Source: Sphingomonas sp. (GTDB lineage Bacteria; Pseudomonadota; Alphaproteobacteria; Sphingomonadales; Sphingomonadaceae). Taken from it: a stretch of 64,000 bases of DNA. The translations under genes were made by a program, and so were the position numbers. Positions 44,460 through 53,838 of this stretch are shown one piece after another. The notes beneath the pieces are model-generated. The model was not told the DNA's origin. It ran no database searches and saw only the letters and a list, made by a program, of their open reading frames with translations. Numbering within the stretch: position 1 is the first letter of the stretch; the number at the start of each line of letters is the position of its first letter. Location of the stretch: contig NZ_JAFKLZ010000002.1 in assembly GCF_017304615.1 (NCBI RefSeq), positions 620,001-684,000 on the forward strand. The letters are read 5' to 3'.

Positions 44460-47234
44460 CTATCGCGCCGGGCCACGGTCGATGTCCGATCGCTGGCTTC
44501 GGGTCGGAGAACTGCCGGTCGCTCGATCGGCATAGGCACGGACAGCGGCGGCGACGCTCGCCGGCCAGACCGCGTGACCGGCGGCGGCGCTGGCGCGCGC
44601 CGTTTCGGTGACCAGCGCGGCGACGCGATCGTGGTTCCGCCACGGATGGAGCAGCGCCGGCAGCATGGAGATCTTGCCGGGCATGGCCATCAGCCGACCA
44701 TCGGTTGCGATACGAATCCGGTCGGGATGCCGCCCGGCCAGCATCAGCAGCATGAGCAACTGATCGGTCGGCCTGCCCGTCGCATCGAACGCCGGGACGC
44801 GAACATATACGCCGTCATCCTGAAATACCGGGACGGGTCCCTGACGTTCGCCGCCCGACTCGACTAGCCCCCGTGCAGGTTCAAGCGTCGCCGGATGGCG
44901 GCCGATAGCGGCGGAAGCCCCGCGATCGGCGTCACGTCCGGCGTGGGTCCGCGCGACGCCCTTCTGGATCGCCGCCACATCCTGCTGGAACCCCGGGTCG
45001 GTCGCCCAGCGATCGATCCGGCGGAGCTGGTCCGGCGGCAGATCACGCGGCCAGAAGCGCGAGCCGGTCCTGGCAAACGCCAGCGGTCGCGCCTTCGCCT
45101 CGCGAGCGAGCTCGGCAACCACCAATTGCTGTTCGGCGCGCAACGCGCAAAGCCCGCGCTGCACGCCCGGCTGCTCCAGCCAGTCCCACCCGACCCCGAT
45201 CGCCTCGAGTGCCGGATAGTCGGTTTCGACCTGTCCGTGCTCGTGACGGTAATCGGCGACATAGGGGTCGAGGGCCTTCAACCGCGCCAGTCGGGCCGCG
45301 TCCGCTTCGTTTTTTCGGTCCACGGCGCGCGGTCGCGACACCGCCTCGGCAACGAGCCGATCGAGGCTCGGCAATGTCTCGAGCGTCGTCGTCGCGGCCA
45401 GCGTCGGCAGCGCGTCCTGCCGGAGGGCTTCGCCCGCTACGCGCTGCCGCAGCCGGCGCAGCCGCGCTTTCCGGGCGCGTGCCAACGCATCGAGCAGATC
45501 GAATGCGATGGGTGCGGATACCGTGGTGACGGTCGGGGTGACCGCAAGTTCCGCCCGCGGCCGCGGGCGCGGGGCGACGGTCAAAGTGCGGGCTTCCGTC
45601 GTCGGTACCGCGGTGATGAGAGATTGCGCGGCAAACCGCACGCGCATAGCCGGCATGCGGATCACCGCCGGCGTCAAGACCCGTCCGATGGTCATGCGGT
45701 CCGCCGGAACCGCACGCTTCCTCACGGAAAGCCGCGCCGCCGGGCGGACTGGCGGTGTCGCTTCCCGGCGGATCGCAGCGGGGGGCGTCGACGCCGGGGT
45801 CAGCGAGGCCGAAGGTTCGACCGGTGTGCCGGTCCTGGCGACGAGCGCCGGTCGTGCAGGGCGGTGGGTGATCGCCGGACTGAGGGTCTTCGCCGGCACG
45901 GCGGGCGCTGAAGATATGAGGGCGCTCGCTGACGGCGCGACCACTTTTACGGTCCGGATGGCTGCGGGTTCGACCGGGGGAGTAGCGCGGAAGACCTTCG
46001 CCGGGACGATCGCCTCCTCGTGACGCGCCATCCGTTCGATCGCCGCGTCGCGCACCCTGGTCAGGGCGGCGATCTTGTGGTCGGCGTCGCGAATCGCCCG
46101 CCGCGCGACGTTCTTTGCTGCCTTGATCCGGTTGCGTTCGTGCGCCCATACATGACCGCCTCGCGCGGCGATCGCGGCACGGGCTTCGCCGAGATGTTCG
46201 CCGACATCGAGATCGAGCCGCCGCGCGCCATAGCCGAGACCAGTATAGCGTCGGTTGCTCTGCGCCTGCTCCGCTGCCTCCGACGTCGAATGCGACCAAA
46301 GATGCCGAAGCATCTGAACGCCATCGCGGCCGTCGAGTTCGCCGCACACCTCGTCGGCGACGTCCCAGCAATAGGGCTCGACCCGACGCATCGGTCGTAG
46401 CGAGAAGGCGATGTGCGGATGGAAGTTGCGTTGATCGCCTTGCGCGGGCGGCGCGTGGATCGCGGCGGAATATGGGAGGCCGAGCGGGTCCAGCACGGTC
46501 GTGCAGAAGTGGCGCAACGCCGCGATCATCTCGGCTTCGCTCATGTCGCTGTCCAACGGCGCGATGGCGAGCATCTGGATTTTGGCGTTGGCGCGGGTGC
46601 TGGCGTCCTCCATCGCCTGCCAGGCAGTGCCGATCTCGATCCAGTCGTCGCCCATGTTGCTGATGATGACAGGCTCGCCCGCCGCGTCGAGCAGTACCGC
46701 CTCATCGCGGACGATGTATTCCCAGTTCTCGCGCGCCTTGCCGTTATGGAAGCCTGGCGACTTGCGACCTAGATAGCTCTGCTGCCAGATCACGCCCCTC
46801 ATGCCGAGCGCATCGACCGCCCAGGAGGATGCGGGGCGCGGCGCATCTATACCTCTTGCGGTCCCCCTGATCGCGATGCCGATTACGCGCTTGGTGACCG
46901 GTGACGTGCTGTTCTCCGGCCGCTTCGGCTCGGCCCGCACCTTGAACCGTGCGGCCCATCGGATCGAGCCGCGATGAAGCTCGGCCAGTTCCCGCTGCAA
47001 CGATCGCGCGGCGGCGCGATCCTCGAGCATCATCTGCAGTTCGAGGGCCTTCTCGTGCCGCTTGATCTTCGCCTGTTTGCGCGCCTCGGATCGCATCTGG
47101 CGCATGATGATCCGGCGGTTCTCACGCGTTGCAGGGATACAACTTCCGTCGGGCAGGACGAGAAAGAACTCAGGTGGGGGCGGGGGTGGGACAGGGCCGG
47201 CGGAGCCGCCCGAATTCGACGAAGGCGAATTCAT
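44460..47234 (-). CDS. Large putative relaxase (MobA/MobL-like)
   Basis: 924 aa. A basic, probably coiled-coil stretch (about residues 38-85) precedes a domain with YSAAIHAPPAQGD and NFHPHIAFSLRP (H272, H274), like the histidine cluster of MobA/MobL relaxases. The middle (about 410-560) is proline/alanine-rich and low-complexity, then a C-terminal helical region contains RDLPPDQLRRIDRWATDPGF. It probably nicks DNA at an origin of transfer for conjugative mobilisation. Divergent from the 47683 gene, with the 448-bp gap a likely oriT region. Confidence 0.6.
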   Translation of the reverse strand: MNSPSSNSGGSAGPVPPPPPPEFFLVLPDGSCIPATRENRRIIMRQMRSEARKQAKIKRHEKALELQMMLEDRAAARSLQRELAELHRGSIRWAARFKVRAEPKRPENSTSPVTKRVIGIAIRGTARGIDAPRPASSWAVDALGMRGVIWQQSYLGRKSPGFHNGKARENWEYIVRDEAVLLDAAGEPVIISNMGDDWIEIGTAWQAMEDASTRANAKIQMLAIAPLDSDMSEAEMIAALRHFCTTVLDPLGLPYSAAIHAPPAQGDQRNFHPHIAFSLRPMRRVEPYCWDVADEVCGELDGRDGVQMLRHLWSHSTSEAAEQAQSNRRYTGLGYGARRLDLDVGEHLGEARAAIAARGGHVWAHERNRIKAAKNVARRAIRDADHKIAALTRVRDAAIERMARHEEAIVPAKVFRATPPVEPAAIRTVKVVAPSASALISSAPAVPAKTLSPAITHRPARPALVARTGTPVEPSASLTPASTPPAAIRREATPPVRPAARLSVRKRAVPADRMTIGRVLTPAVIRMPAMRVRFAAQSLITAVPTTEARTLTVAPRPRPRAELAVTPTVTTVSAPIAFDLLDALARARKARLRRLRQRVAGEALRQDALPTLAATTTLETLPSLDRLVAEAVSRPRAVDRKNEADAARLARLKALDPYVADYRHEHGQVETDYPALEAIGVGWDWLEQPGVQRGLCALRAEQQLVVAELAREAKARPLAFARTGSRFWPRDLPPDQLRRIDRWATDPGFQQDVAAIQKGVARTHAGRDADRGASAAIGRHPATLEPARGLVESGGERQGPVPVFQDDGVYVRVPAFDATGRPTDQLLMLLMLAGRHPDRIRIATDGRLMAMPGKISMLPALLHPWRNHDRVAALVTETARASAAAGHAVWPASVAAAVRAYADRATGSSPTRSQRSDIDRGPAR

Positions 47235-47682
47235 TTAATGCGCCCCCCGCCCCTAAATCCTGAATGCCCCTTCCAGACTGTCGCGCTGCTGGACCCGTAT
47301 CCGTCGGCGCTGTCTTGATCACCTGACACACCCCGCCAATATTGGTAGATCGATTGGCTGGACAGATAGGCGCGCGGCAGGGTCATGTCCGACCCATCGG
47401 CGATCGGCATGTGCGGGAGCCACGGCACTCCCGCCTGGGCAGCAGGTCGGCACGGCGGGCGATCGATGCAGATTCGCCTACCGAATTTCCGGCGACCAAC
47501 CCATAAGCTCGGGGCTGGGCATCGTGCCCGGCGTTATGCCGGAGCCTGCCCCGATGATTGCCGTCCTGCCGAACCCTCCCGCATCGTCGCCGCGCGCGCT
47601 CGGGCATGGGCAGGCTCAGCCGCGACTGACATCGCTGCGCTACATCCCGTCATGGCTGATGCGTCTCGAAGGAGACGTATCG
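47235..47682. other. Divergent gap; possible origin of transfer
   Basis: No supported gene. It contains a perfect palindrome CCAATATTGG (47336-47345), an inverted repeat GCGGGAG...CTCCCGC (47413-47419 and 47428-47434, 8-bp loop) and CCGGC-GTTAT-GCCGG near 47529. Inverted repeats next to a relaxase gene are what an oriT would show, but no nic consensus can be named. AAGGAG near 47669 serves the next gene. Confidence 0.4.
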
Positions 47683-48561
47683 ATGCAGAAGCCCATTCCA
47701 CCTGCCAGCGACGAGGCGCTCGTCGCGACGATCGATCGGCTGATCGCCAAGGCGAACATCGCCCGTGAGACGGCCGCCGCCGAGATCGTGGCGCTCGATG
47801 CCGAACAGGTCGCGCTTGGCCATCATCCGCATTACGCCGGCTATGTCGCTGGCGGCATGCTCAACGAGCGCGGGTTCGGCGCCGGGCATATTCTCGCGGT
47901 GCTCGGCGTGCACGCGCTTGACTGGCGCGACATACTCGACCGGCTCGCCGACGCGCGCGTCGACGACGATGCCGATCCCGCCGACCTCCTGCCCCGCCTG
48001 CGTAGCATGTGCGAGGCGGACCCGATGCTTGAAGTCGCCGGCGAGCGGCTGGCGGCTGACCTCGGGCTGTTACAACAAGGGCGTATCGATCCGTTCTGGC
48101 TGAAGCGCCCGAAGTTCGGGCTCGGCCAGGCCGCGATGGCGTTCGGGGTCGAGCCGCACCACGCCGATGGCCATCGCGGGTTGTACGCCCTGCCGCTCGC
48201 GGTGCTCCATCGCGGGTTCGAGCGCGCTGCCGCCGGACAGGACGACCAGCGGTTCGGCGCGCTGCTGGTCCCGGTGATCGAGACCGGCGGCGAGCGCTTG
48301 GCGCGGATCGGTGCGGCCGCATTCCATCGCGACGCCGAAGCGCGGTATCATGAGGACTGCGCGCGGTTCGCGGCCCACCAGCAGGCGAACCCCGACCGGC
48401 GCTGGCGGTGGAAGCCGCCGCTGTCGCGCCAGGGTCATCTCGCCGTCACCACCTCGCGGGCGCTCGGGGTCGATTTGCCGGCCGAGCGCACGCGCGGCCA
48501 TGCCGCCAACTGGCTCGGCGACCATGACGCGAATCTCCGCTTCTCGAAACCGGAGGCGTGA
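47683..48561 (+). CDS. Conserved hypothetical protein of the mobile element
   Basis: 292 aa from ATG 47683 (MQKPIPPASDEALVATIDRL), which has AAGGAG upstream; the longer frame from 47524 runs through the possible oriT region. Mostly helical N-terminus, then a mixed region with FGLGQAAMAFGVEPHHADGH. No family recognised. First gene of a plus-strand run with overlapping junctions through 51202. Confidence 0.65.
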   Translation: MQKPIPPASDEALVATIDRLIAKANIARETAAAEIVALDAEQVALGHHPHYAGYVAGGMLNERGFGAGHILAVLGVHALDWRDILDRLADARVDDDADPADLLPRLRSMCEADPMLEVAGERLAADLGLLQQGRIDPFWLKRPKFGLGQAAMAFGVEPHHADGHRGLYALPLAVLHRGFERAAAGQDDQRFGALLVPVIETGGERLARIGAAAFHRDAEARYHEDCARFAAHQQANPDRRWRWKPPLSRQGHLAVTTSRALGVDLPAERTRGHAANWLGDHDANLRFSKPEA

Positions 48562-48563
48562 AG

Positions 48564-48848
48564 ATGGCCGACAGCACCATCACCGTCGAAGGCGTTCTGG
48601 TCACTGACATCACACCCTATCGCACCAAGCTCGAAACCGTGCGCGCAAAGCTCAAGGCGATCTTCACCGGCTTCAATCCCGCGAGGCCCGAGCATCTGCT
48701 CCCGCGAGAAGCGGAGATCGTCGCTCTCGCCAACGACGCCGAGCGCCTACGCGAGATCGTCGAGAGTTGGGACGCGGTCGAGGGACAGCGCGCCAACATC
48801 ATCGGCGTCTGGGAACTGGTGCGAACGTTCGATGGGGACGAAGCATGA
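48564..48848 (+). CDS. Small hypothetical protein
   Basis: 94 aa from ATG 48564 (MADSTITVEGVLVTDITPYR), with GGAGG 7 bp upstream; a GTG at 48558 overlapping the previous stop would add two residues. Predominantly helical after residue 20. No family recognised. Stop overlaps the next start (ATGA). Confidence 0.65.
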   Translation: MADSTITVEGVLVTDITPYRTKLETVRAKLKAIFTGFNPARPEHLLPREAEIVALANDAERLREIVESWDAVEGQRANIIGVWELVRTFDGDEA

Positions 48849-51202
48849 CCCCAGATCGCGCACTCCACCGCGACAGCCGCGAAGATATCGAGGGCCTCGC
48901 GCATCGCGGCCGCATCCGGCTGCCCGAGGTGATCCTGCCCGACGGCTCGGCGTCGCCGGATCAGGTCGCGACGGTGCCGCCGGGTGTGGACCTGGCCAAG
49001 GCGTTCCTTCCCTGGCGCGAACTGCCCGGGCCGCCATCGGCGGGAATGGGGGCCGCGATCGTCGGCACCCGGGAACCGGATATCGGCCCCTGGCTCGCCG
49101 GTGCCGGCACTGCCCTGAGTCTCGATGCCGGCTACCCCTACATCACCCGGCCGCAGAGCCGCGACGAGATCCTGGCGTGGCTCTACGATCTCACCGGCGT
49201 CCGTTATGCGCCAGCGGCGTTCTGGCGGGTCGCGGGCTGGGAGATCGGCTGGCTGGCGCACTGGCTTGATCGCCTGTTCACCGGCGGTGCGATGGGCAAG
49301 CTGATCGTCGTCGAGCGGCAGGCTGCAGCGGCAGTGCGTGCGGCGTGGCTTGCGCTCAGGGCCGACGCTGCGAGCGGATCACCACTGATCGACACCGGCG
49401 TGTTGCTGGCGGCGCGCGCGGTGATCGACATGCTTGTCGCGTTAGATCGCGTAATCGGCGCAGCGTCCCACGATCCGCAAGTCCAGGCGAAATGGCCCGC
49501 GGTGCTCGACGCGCAGGCCGCCATCATCCAGCGGCTACGCTCGTTCGTCCGGGCGATCGAAGACGCCGCCGGCGATCGGAGGCTCGCCGTCGACCGGGAA
49601 CGGAAGATCGGCCACGCGCTCGATCATGCGCGCGATATCGTCGAGAGTATCGGCCTGTTCACCGCGGTCGGCGACGCGATCGGCGAAAGCGTTCTGCGGA
49701 TCACCGGTGCACTGCCCACCAAAGGGCGTAAGCCCCCGCCGCTCGACACGACGTTCGCCACCGAGCTGGTCGATCTCTCGAACCGGCTGGAGACCGCGAT
49801 CGCGGCCGGGCCCGAGCCGGCAGAACCGAAGCGATGGGACACCGAGACGACCGGCGATCTCACCCGTCTGTACGACACCAGCCCGCAAGCGCGTGGCGCG
49901 GCGCTCGCTCGTGTCCGGACCGACCTTATTTACAAGCTGGTTGCCACCCGCCGGCTCGACCGGCTGTTCGAGGCGCTCCCTTGGGTGGCGGCGCCGTCCG
50001 GCGCGTTCCGGCTGACGTTCGGCGGGCCGCTCGGCGCGATAGCCGCGGTGTTCGAGATCGCCCGGCATCGCGAGATCGCGGTCGAACAGGTGCATCGCAC
50101 CCGTGAGCCCGTCGCCGGCGGTCGGCTGGATACGACGCGCGGCAAGCAAGTCTACGGCGATCCGAGCCAGGCACTAAGCGCTCTTGGCTCTAACAGTCGC
50201 GCCGGGTTCTGGCTCGCCAGCAGCGCGCTGTCGCATCACATGATCAAGGCGCTGCTGGATGGCCGCAGCTTCGATGCCCGTCATCCGCTTCCCACATTGC
50301 AGACGGGGCGTCTCAGCTGGGACTTTGAGCACGCTATGTACGATCCGGCGACGATGACGACGGTCACTGAGACCGAACTCGCCAAGTCGGTCTACGCCAC
50401 CGCCGATTACCACCGTGACCTGCCCCGCTACATGGGACTGGTGGTGGGCGACGTCCTCACCGCCGGGCTGACGGACGTGTTTCCCGGCGAATTGCGCGGA
50501 CCGGGGTTCAACCGTTTCACCAGCGCCGCCGACGCGCAGCGTCGCAACCTCAAGGTCGGTGGCAACCCGTTTGCCGGTGACAGCGCCACCGCCGCCCATC
50601 GCGAGTTGCTCCGGTCGATCCTCAAGTCGCTCGACGAACCCACCGACGGCAACGATGCCGCCTGGCGGACCGCATCGGTCGTCACCCGCACACCCGCTAC
50701 CCACGAACTGCGCCGGTTCGACGAACGCAACGTCAGCCATACCGGCGACCGCGGCGATGCTGGCGGCCGCATCCGCCGCCGGGCCGCCGAGATCCGCAAG
50801 GCACAGAAGGACCCGGGCAGGACGCTGCGCCGCATGGTCGATCGCGCGCGCAGCTGGACCGATACGAGCGACGACCAGCCGCTCGCCGGCGTCCTGTCCG
50901 GGCGCCTGCGCCTTACCGCAGTGACGCCGGTCGCGCAGACCGGTATCCCGGCGATCTGGTTCTGCCCGGGGATCGACACGCCGGTCCACGACTGGATCGC
51001 CCATGGCGCGCCGATGTGGCAGCCACTGGCGCTGAGCAATATCGTCCACGCCGGGCTGATCGCGCGCGAGGTACAGGCGGTCGGCGACGCGATGCCGGTA
51101 TTGTTCGGCATGCCAATCCCCACGGCGCTGCGCCGTCGTATCCTGGTACCGTTCTGGACCGGGCTCGCCGGTATTACTGACGACCACGCCCACGTTCCTT
51201 GA
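48845..51202 (+). CDS. Large hypothetical protein of the mobile element
   Basis: 785 aa from ATG 48845 (MTPDRALHRDSREDIEGLAH), a 4-bp overlap with the preceding gene. Long helical stretches, for example about residues 170-290, alternate with loops; no signal peptide, membrane segment or nucleotide-binding motif is evident. The size, context and translation coupling suggest a role in element maintenance or transfer. A family could not be recognised. Confidence 0.7.
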   Translation: MTPDRALHRDSREDIEGLAHRGRIRLPEVILPDGSASPDQVATVPPGVDLAKAFLPWRELPGPPSAGMGAAIVGTREPDIGPWLAGAGTALSLDAGYPYITRPQSRDEILAWLYDLTGVRYAPAAFWRVAGWEIGWLAHWLDRLFTGGAMGKLIVVERQAAAAVRAAWLALRADAASGSPLIDTGVLLAARAVIDMLVALDRVIGAASHDPQVQAKWPAVLDAQAAIIQRLRSFVRAIEDAAGDRRLAVDRERKIGHALDHARDIVESIGLFTAVGDAIGESVLRITGALPTKGRKPPPLDTTFATELVDLSNRLETAIAAGPEPAEPKRWDTETTGDLTRLYDTSPQARGAALARVRTDLIYKLVATRRLDRLFEALPWVAAPSGAFRLTFGGPLGAIAAVFEIARHREIAVEQVHRTREPVAGGRLDTTRGKQVYGDPSQALSALGSNSRAGFWLASSALSHHMIKALLDGRSFDARHPLPTLQTGRLSWDFEHAMYDPATMTTVTETELAKSVYATADYHRDLPRYMGLVVGDVLTAGLTDVFPGELRGPGFNRFTSAADAQRRNLKVGGNPFAGDSATAAHRELLRSILKSLDEPTDGNDAAWRTASVVTRTPATHELRRFDERNVSHTGDRGDAGGRIRRRAAEIRKAQKDPGRTLRRMVDRARSWTDTSDDQPLAGVLSGRLRLTAVTPVAQTGIPAIWFCPGIDTPVHDWIAHGAPMWQPLALSNIVHAGLIAREVQAVGDAMPVLFGMPIPTALRRRILVPFWTGLAGITDDHAHVP

Positions 51203-51277
51203 CGGGCCGACGACTGTCGTCGCTGCCGCACATCATCCGGCGGCATCAAGATGTCCTAGACGAAGAGGACGATCCCG

Positions 51278-52138
51278 ATGACCGACCAGTTGCCGCTCAA
51301 CACGCCCAAGGGCAAGACCCGGGTGATTCAGGTCGATCCGGCCTCAGTGCGCATTTCGCCCCTCAATCCCCGCGCCACCACTGTACATGATCCCAAGGGG
51401 CTTGGCCGGCTCGCACTCGAACTCAGGGAGGTCGGCCAGATCAACGACGCGCACGGCGAGACCGCCGCCGACGGCGTCATTGAACTGCTCGCCGGCTCGC
51501 GTCGTTGCGCTGCGTGCATGCTGGCGAAGCTGCCACTGCGCATCCGCGTCCATGGCGAGCTCTCGCGCACCGAGGCGATCGCCATCGCGTACCGCGACGA
51601 TCGCGAGGCGCTGACGCCGTGTTTCTGGGATCTCGCCGGCGGCTGGTCGCGGCTGACGGCGGACGGCGCGTTCAAGTCCGACGCGGACCTCGCCAGGGCC
51701 GTCGGCATCGACAAGTCGACGCTGAGCCGCGGGCTGGCGTTCCGCAAGGCGCCCGACGCCATCCTCGATGCATTCGCCGACAGGGGCGATATCAGCCTCA
51801 GCCAGTGGATCGACCTCGCGCCGCTCGTCGAGGATCCCGATACCCGCGCCAGGCTGATCGAGCGCGCCGCAATCATCGCCGCCAAGGGGTATGCCGCACC
51901 GCGCGTCGCCGCCGAGCTCAAGGCCGCTGCCGCCGGCAAGGCCGAGATCAAGGCGATCGAGGTCAGGAACCGGCACGACCGCGTCGTCGCCGTCATCCAG
52001 CCCGACCACCGCGGCGGATTCGCGATCAAGGTCAAGCCGATGGCCGAGGCGCACCCCAGCTTCCGCCTCGAATATGCCCGGCTCGTCAATGAGCGGTTCG
52101 TCGAGATCATCAAGAGCTGGTTCGATCGCGAAGCCTGA
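51278..52138 (+). CDS. ParB/RepB-like partition protein
   Basis: 286 aa. The N-terminal ParB fold shows SPLNPRATT and AGSRRCAACMLAKLPLRIRV in place of the usual GERRxRA box, and a helix-turn-helix LARAVGIDKSTLSRGL follows. ParB-like proteins of integrative elements bind centromere-like sites or act as CTP-dependent regulators. No parA gene is next to it. ParB genes linked to ThiF/E1 genes occur in PRTRC-type cassettes, and a ThiF gene lies 3.6 kb downstream here. Confidence 0.75.
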   Translation: MTDQLPLNTPKGKTRVIQVDPASVRISPLNPRATTVHDPKGLGRLALELREVGQINDAHGETAADGVIELLAGSRRCAACMLAKLPLRIRVHGELSRTEAIAIAYRDDREALTPCFWDLAGGWSRLTADGAFKSDADLARAVGIDKSTLSRGLAFRKAPDAILDAFADRGDISLSQWIDLAPLVEDPDTRARLIERAAIIAAKGYAAPRVAAELKAAAAGKAEIKAIEVRNRHDRVVAVIQPDHRGGFAIKVKPMAEAHPSFRLEYARLVNERFVEIIKSWFDREA

Positions 52139-52155
52139 TATCAACCGAGAGGAGT

Positions 52156-52464
52156 ATGAACATGATGGCACTCACCGAACAGGCACCGGTTTGGTTCGGA
52201 TCGGTCAAGCGACTGATGGGCGAGGACGACAGCAATGTGCTCGCCCAGCTGCCCAAGGACATCTATCCCGACGCCGAGCCCGCCTGCGCAACCTGCCCGG
52301 CCAAGGACTGGTATCTCACCGCCAAAGAACTGCGCTGTTACTGCAAGGAGCGCGGTGTCATCTCATGGGTGTCGAACGATGCCCCGGTCATGGCCTGCGA
52401 TGCGCGCGAGCGGCTGATCGCCGATGCCGAGGCGAGAGCGCGCGACGCAGCCGGCATGCGCTGA
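52156..52464 (+). CDS. Small cysteine-containing hypothetical protein
   Basis: 102 aa (an ATG two codons in is the alternative start), preceded by GAGAGGAG. It contains CATCPAKDW, LRCYCKERG and a later cysteine in VMACDARE, enough to bind one metal ion. Lies 17 bp after the ParB gene and 42 bp before the methylase gene. Function unknown. Confidence 0.65.
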   Translation: MNMMALTEQAPVWFGSVKRLMGEDDSNVLAQLPKDIYPDAEPACATCPAKDWYLTAKELRCYCKERGVISWVSNDAPVMACDARERLIADAEARARDAAGMR

Positions 52465-52506
52465 TCAGTCTCACCGATACAACGTTCAAATGAGGAGGAT
52501 TTCTAC

Positions 52507-53136
52507 ATGACGACTGGTCCTGGGGTGGAACTCAAGGAAAGCGACAATCGCTTCACGTCGCCCACCTTCATCAAGGCGATCGAACAGAGCTTCGGCAGGA
52601 TCGGCTTCGATCCGTGCTGGCATCGGGCGAGCGCAGTACGCCCGCTCGCGTATCTCGATGTACGCCGGGGGGATGATGGTCTCCGCGACGATTGGTCGGG
52701 CAACGTGGCGTTCGTCAACCCGCCGTGGTCGAACCAGAAACGCTGGATCGAACGCGCGCATGATCAGTGGCTCTGCGGTAACGTCGTTACAGCTATATGC
52801 CTCGTGCCCGCGAAGACCGACACCAGGCTCTTCCATCACGTCCTGTCGAAAGATGCTGACGTGTATTTCATCGAAGGCCGCCCCCACTTCTTCAGGGAAA
52901 ACGGCAAGTCCGAGGCGACCATGGTCAGCGCTATGGTGGTGATGTTCGGCGCGACGCCCGCACAGAAGCGGCGTTTCGCGGAAAGGGTCCGGGGTTCGTG
53001 GTGGGTGCCGAACCGCTCGTCCGCCGATTTCGCCGGACGACTGCCGCTCGGCGCAAGGTGTGTCGTCACGGAATATCCGGTCATGTCGTGCACCGCTTCG
53101 TCACAGGCGAGCGTCGTCTGCGCGCCCGGACGCTAG
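52507..53136 (+). CDS. Phage-type DNA N-6-adenine methyltransferase
   Basis: 209 aa. DNRFTSPTFIKAIEQSFGRI and FDPCW at the N-terminus and the catalytic NPPWSNQ (adenine-methylase motif IV) are typical of phage Dam-like enzymes (PF05869 type). GAGGAG precedes the ATG. Such enzymes modify element DNA against host restriction or regulate element genes. The C-terminal tail after about residue 165 is unlike the family. Overlaps the convergent gene by 4 bp. Confidence 0.8.
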   Translation: MTTGPGVELKESDNRFTSPTFIKAIEQSFGRIGFDPCWHRASAVRPLAYLDVRRGDDGLRDDWSGNVAFVNPPWSNQKRWIERAHDQWLCGNVVTAICLVPAKTDTRLFHHVLSKDADVYFIEGRPHFFRENGKSEATMVSAMVVMFGATPAQKRRFAERVRGSWWVPNRSSADFAGRLPLGARCVVTEYPVMSCTASSQASVVCAPGR

Positions 53137-53762
53137 CCGGAGGTTGCGAACCGGAGCAGGTCGAGTTCGCGCGCAGCGTCCTGCTCGGTAGCGATCGTCG
53201 TTTCGACGAACCCGGCGACGAGTAACGGCATGAATGTGGTGGTGTCGATTACGACGCCACCATCCAGTTTCCCTACAGCTTCGATGGCCGACGACGGGGA
53301 CAGCAGCACTACGTCGCCCAGCGCGCCACCGTATCGTTCGTCGTGACGGCCCTGACGGCCAAGATCGTTGAGGGCGCTCGCCGCAACGACGATGACCGTC
53401 TCGTCGCCGAGCGGTCGTCTGGCGACATAGGATTTCGGCAGAACCTCTTTCGCCCCGGCAAGGAGCGCCGGAGCCAGCGTCGACCAGCGCTCGGTCACGT
53501 AGCGGGCGGCGAGCGAGGGCACCATGAACGCCGCCATCAACCGGATCGCAGCGGCGAACGCTGCCAGTTCGGCAAGTCCGTACGTTGGTCCGCCAACTTG
53601 GCCACCCTCGCGTGGCGGAAGGCCAAGGCGTTGCAACTGGCGGATGCGAGCCTCGAACGCCGTTCGCGCGGCGGGGTCGATACTGCAAGCCGCCATCAGC
53701 ACGGTGACGGCCTGCGCATAGCGAAGCGACAGGCGAAGAGCGGGCGTGGCAGGCATCGACAC
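53133..53762 (-). CDS. Hypothetical protein, divergent to the Ubl/E1 operon
   Basis: 209 aa, alanine- and leucine-rich (MSMPATPALRLSLRYAQAVT). Several hydrophobic stretches, such as LAELAAFAAAIRLMAAFMVP, but no clear membrane topology. No family recognised. Its start is 76 bp from the start of the plus-strand operon, so the palindrome at 53811-53830 could control both directions. Confidence 0.6.
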   Translation of the reverse strand: MSMPATPALRLSLRYAQAVTVLMAACSIDPAARTAFEARIRQLQRLGLPPREGGQVGGPTYGLAELAAFAAAIRLMAAFMVPSLAARYVTERWSTLAPALLAGAKEVLPKSYVARRPLGDETVIVVAASALNDLGRQGRHDERYGGALGDVVLLSPSSAIEAVGKLDGGVVIDTTTFMPLLVAGFVETTIATEQDAARELDLLRFATSG

Positions 53763-53800
53763 TGCATCCCCGGTTGCCCGCTATCCAGCAAGTCGAACCA

Positions 53801-53830
53801 TTGACATAGAACATACACGATCGTATCTGT
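53801..53830 (+). promoter_or_regulatory. Promoter with overlapping ACGATCGT palindrome
   Basis: TTGACA (53802-53807) and TATCTG (53825-53830) are 17 bp apart, and the palindrome centred at 53820/53821 (ACGATCGT, with partial arms to 53811-53830) fills the spacer. A repressor bound there would block polymerase. ACGATCGTATC recurs at 57379-57389. Confidence 0.6.
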
Positions 53831-53838
53831 TCTGCGCC

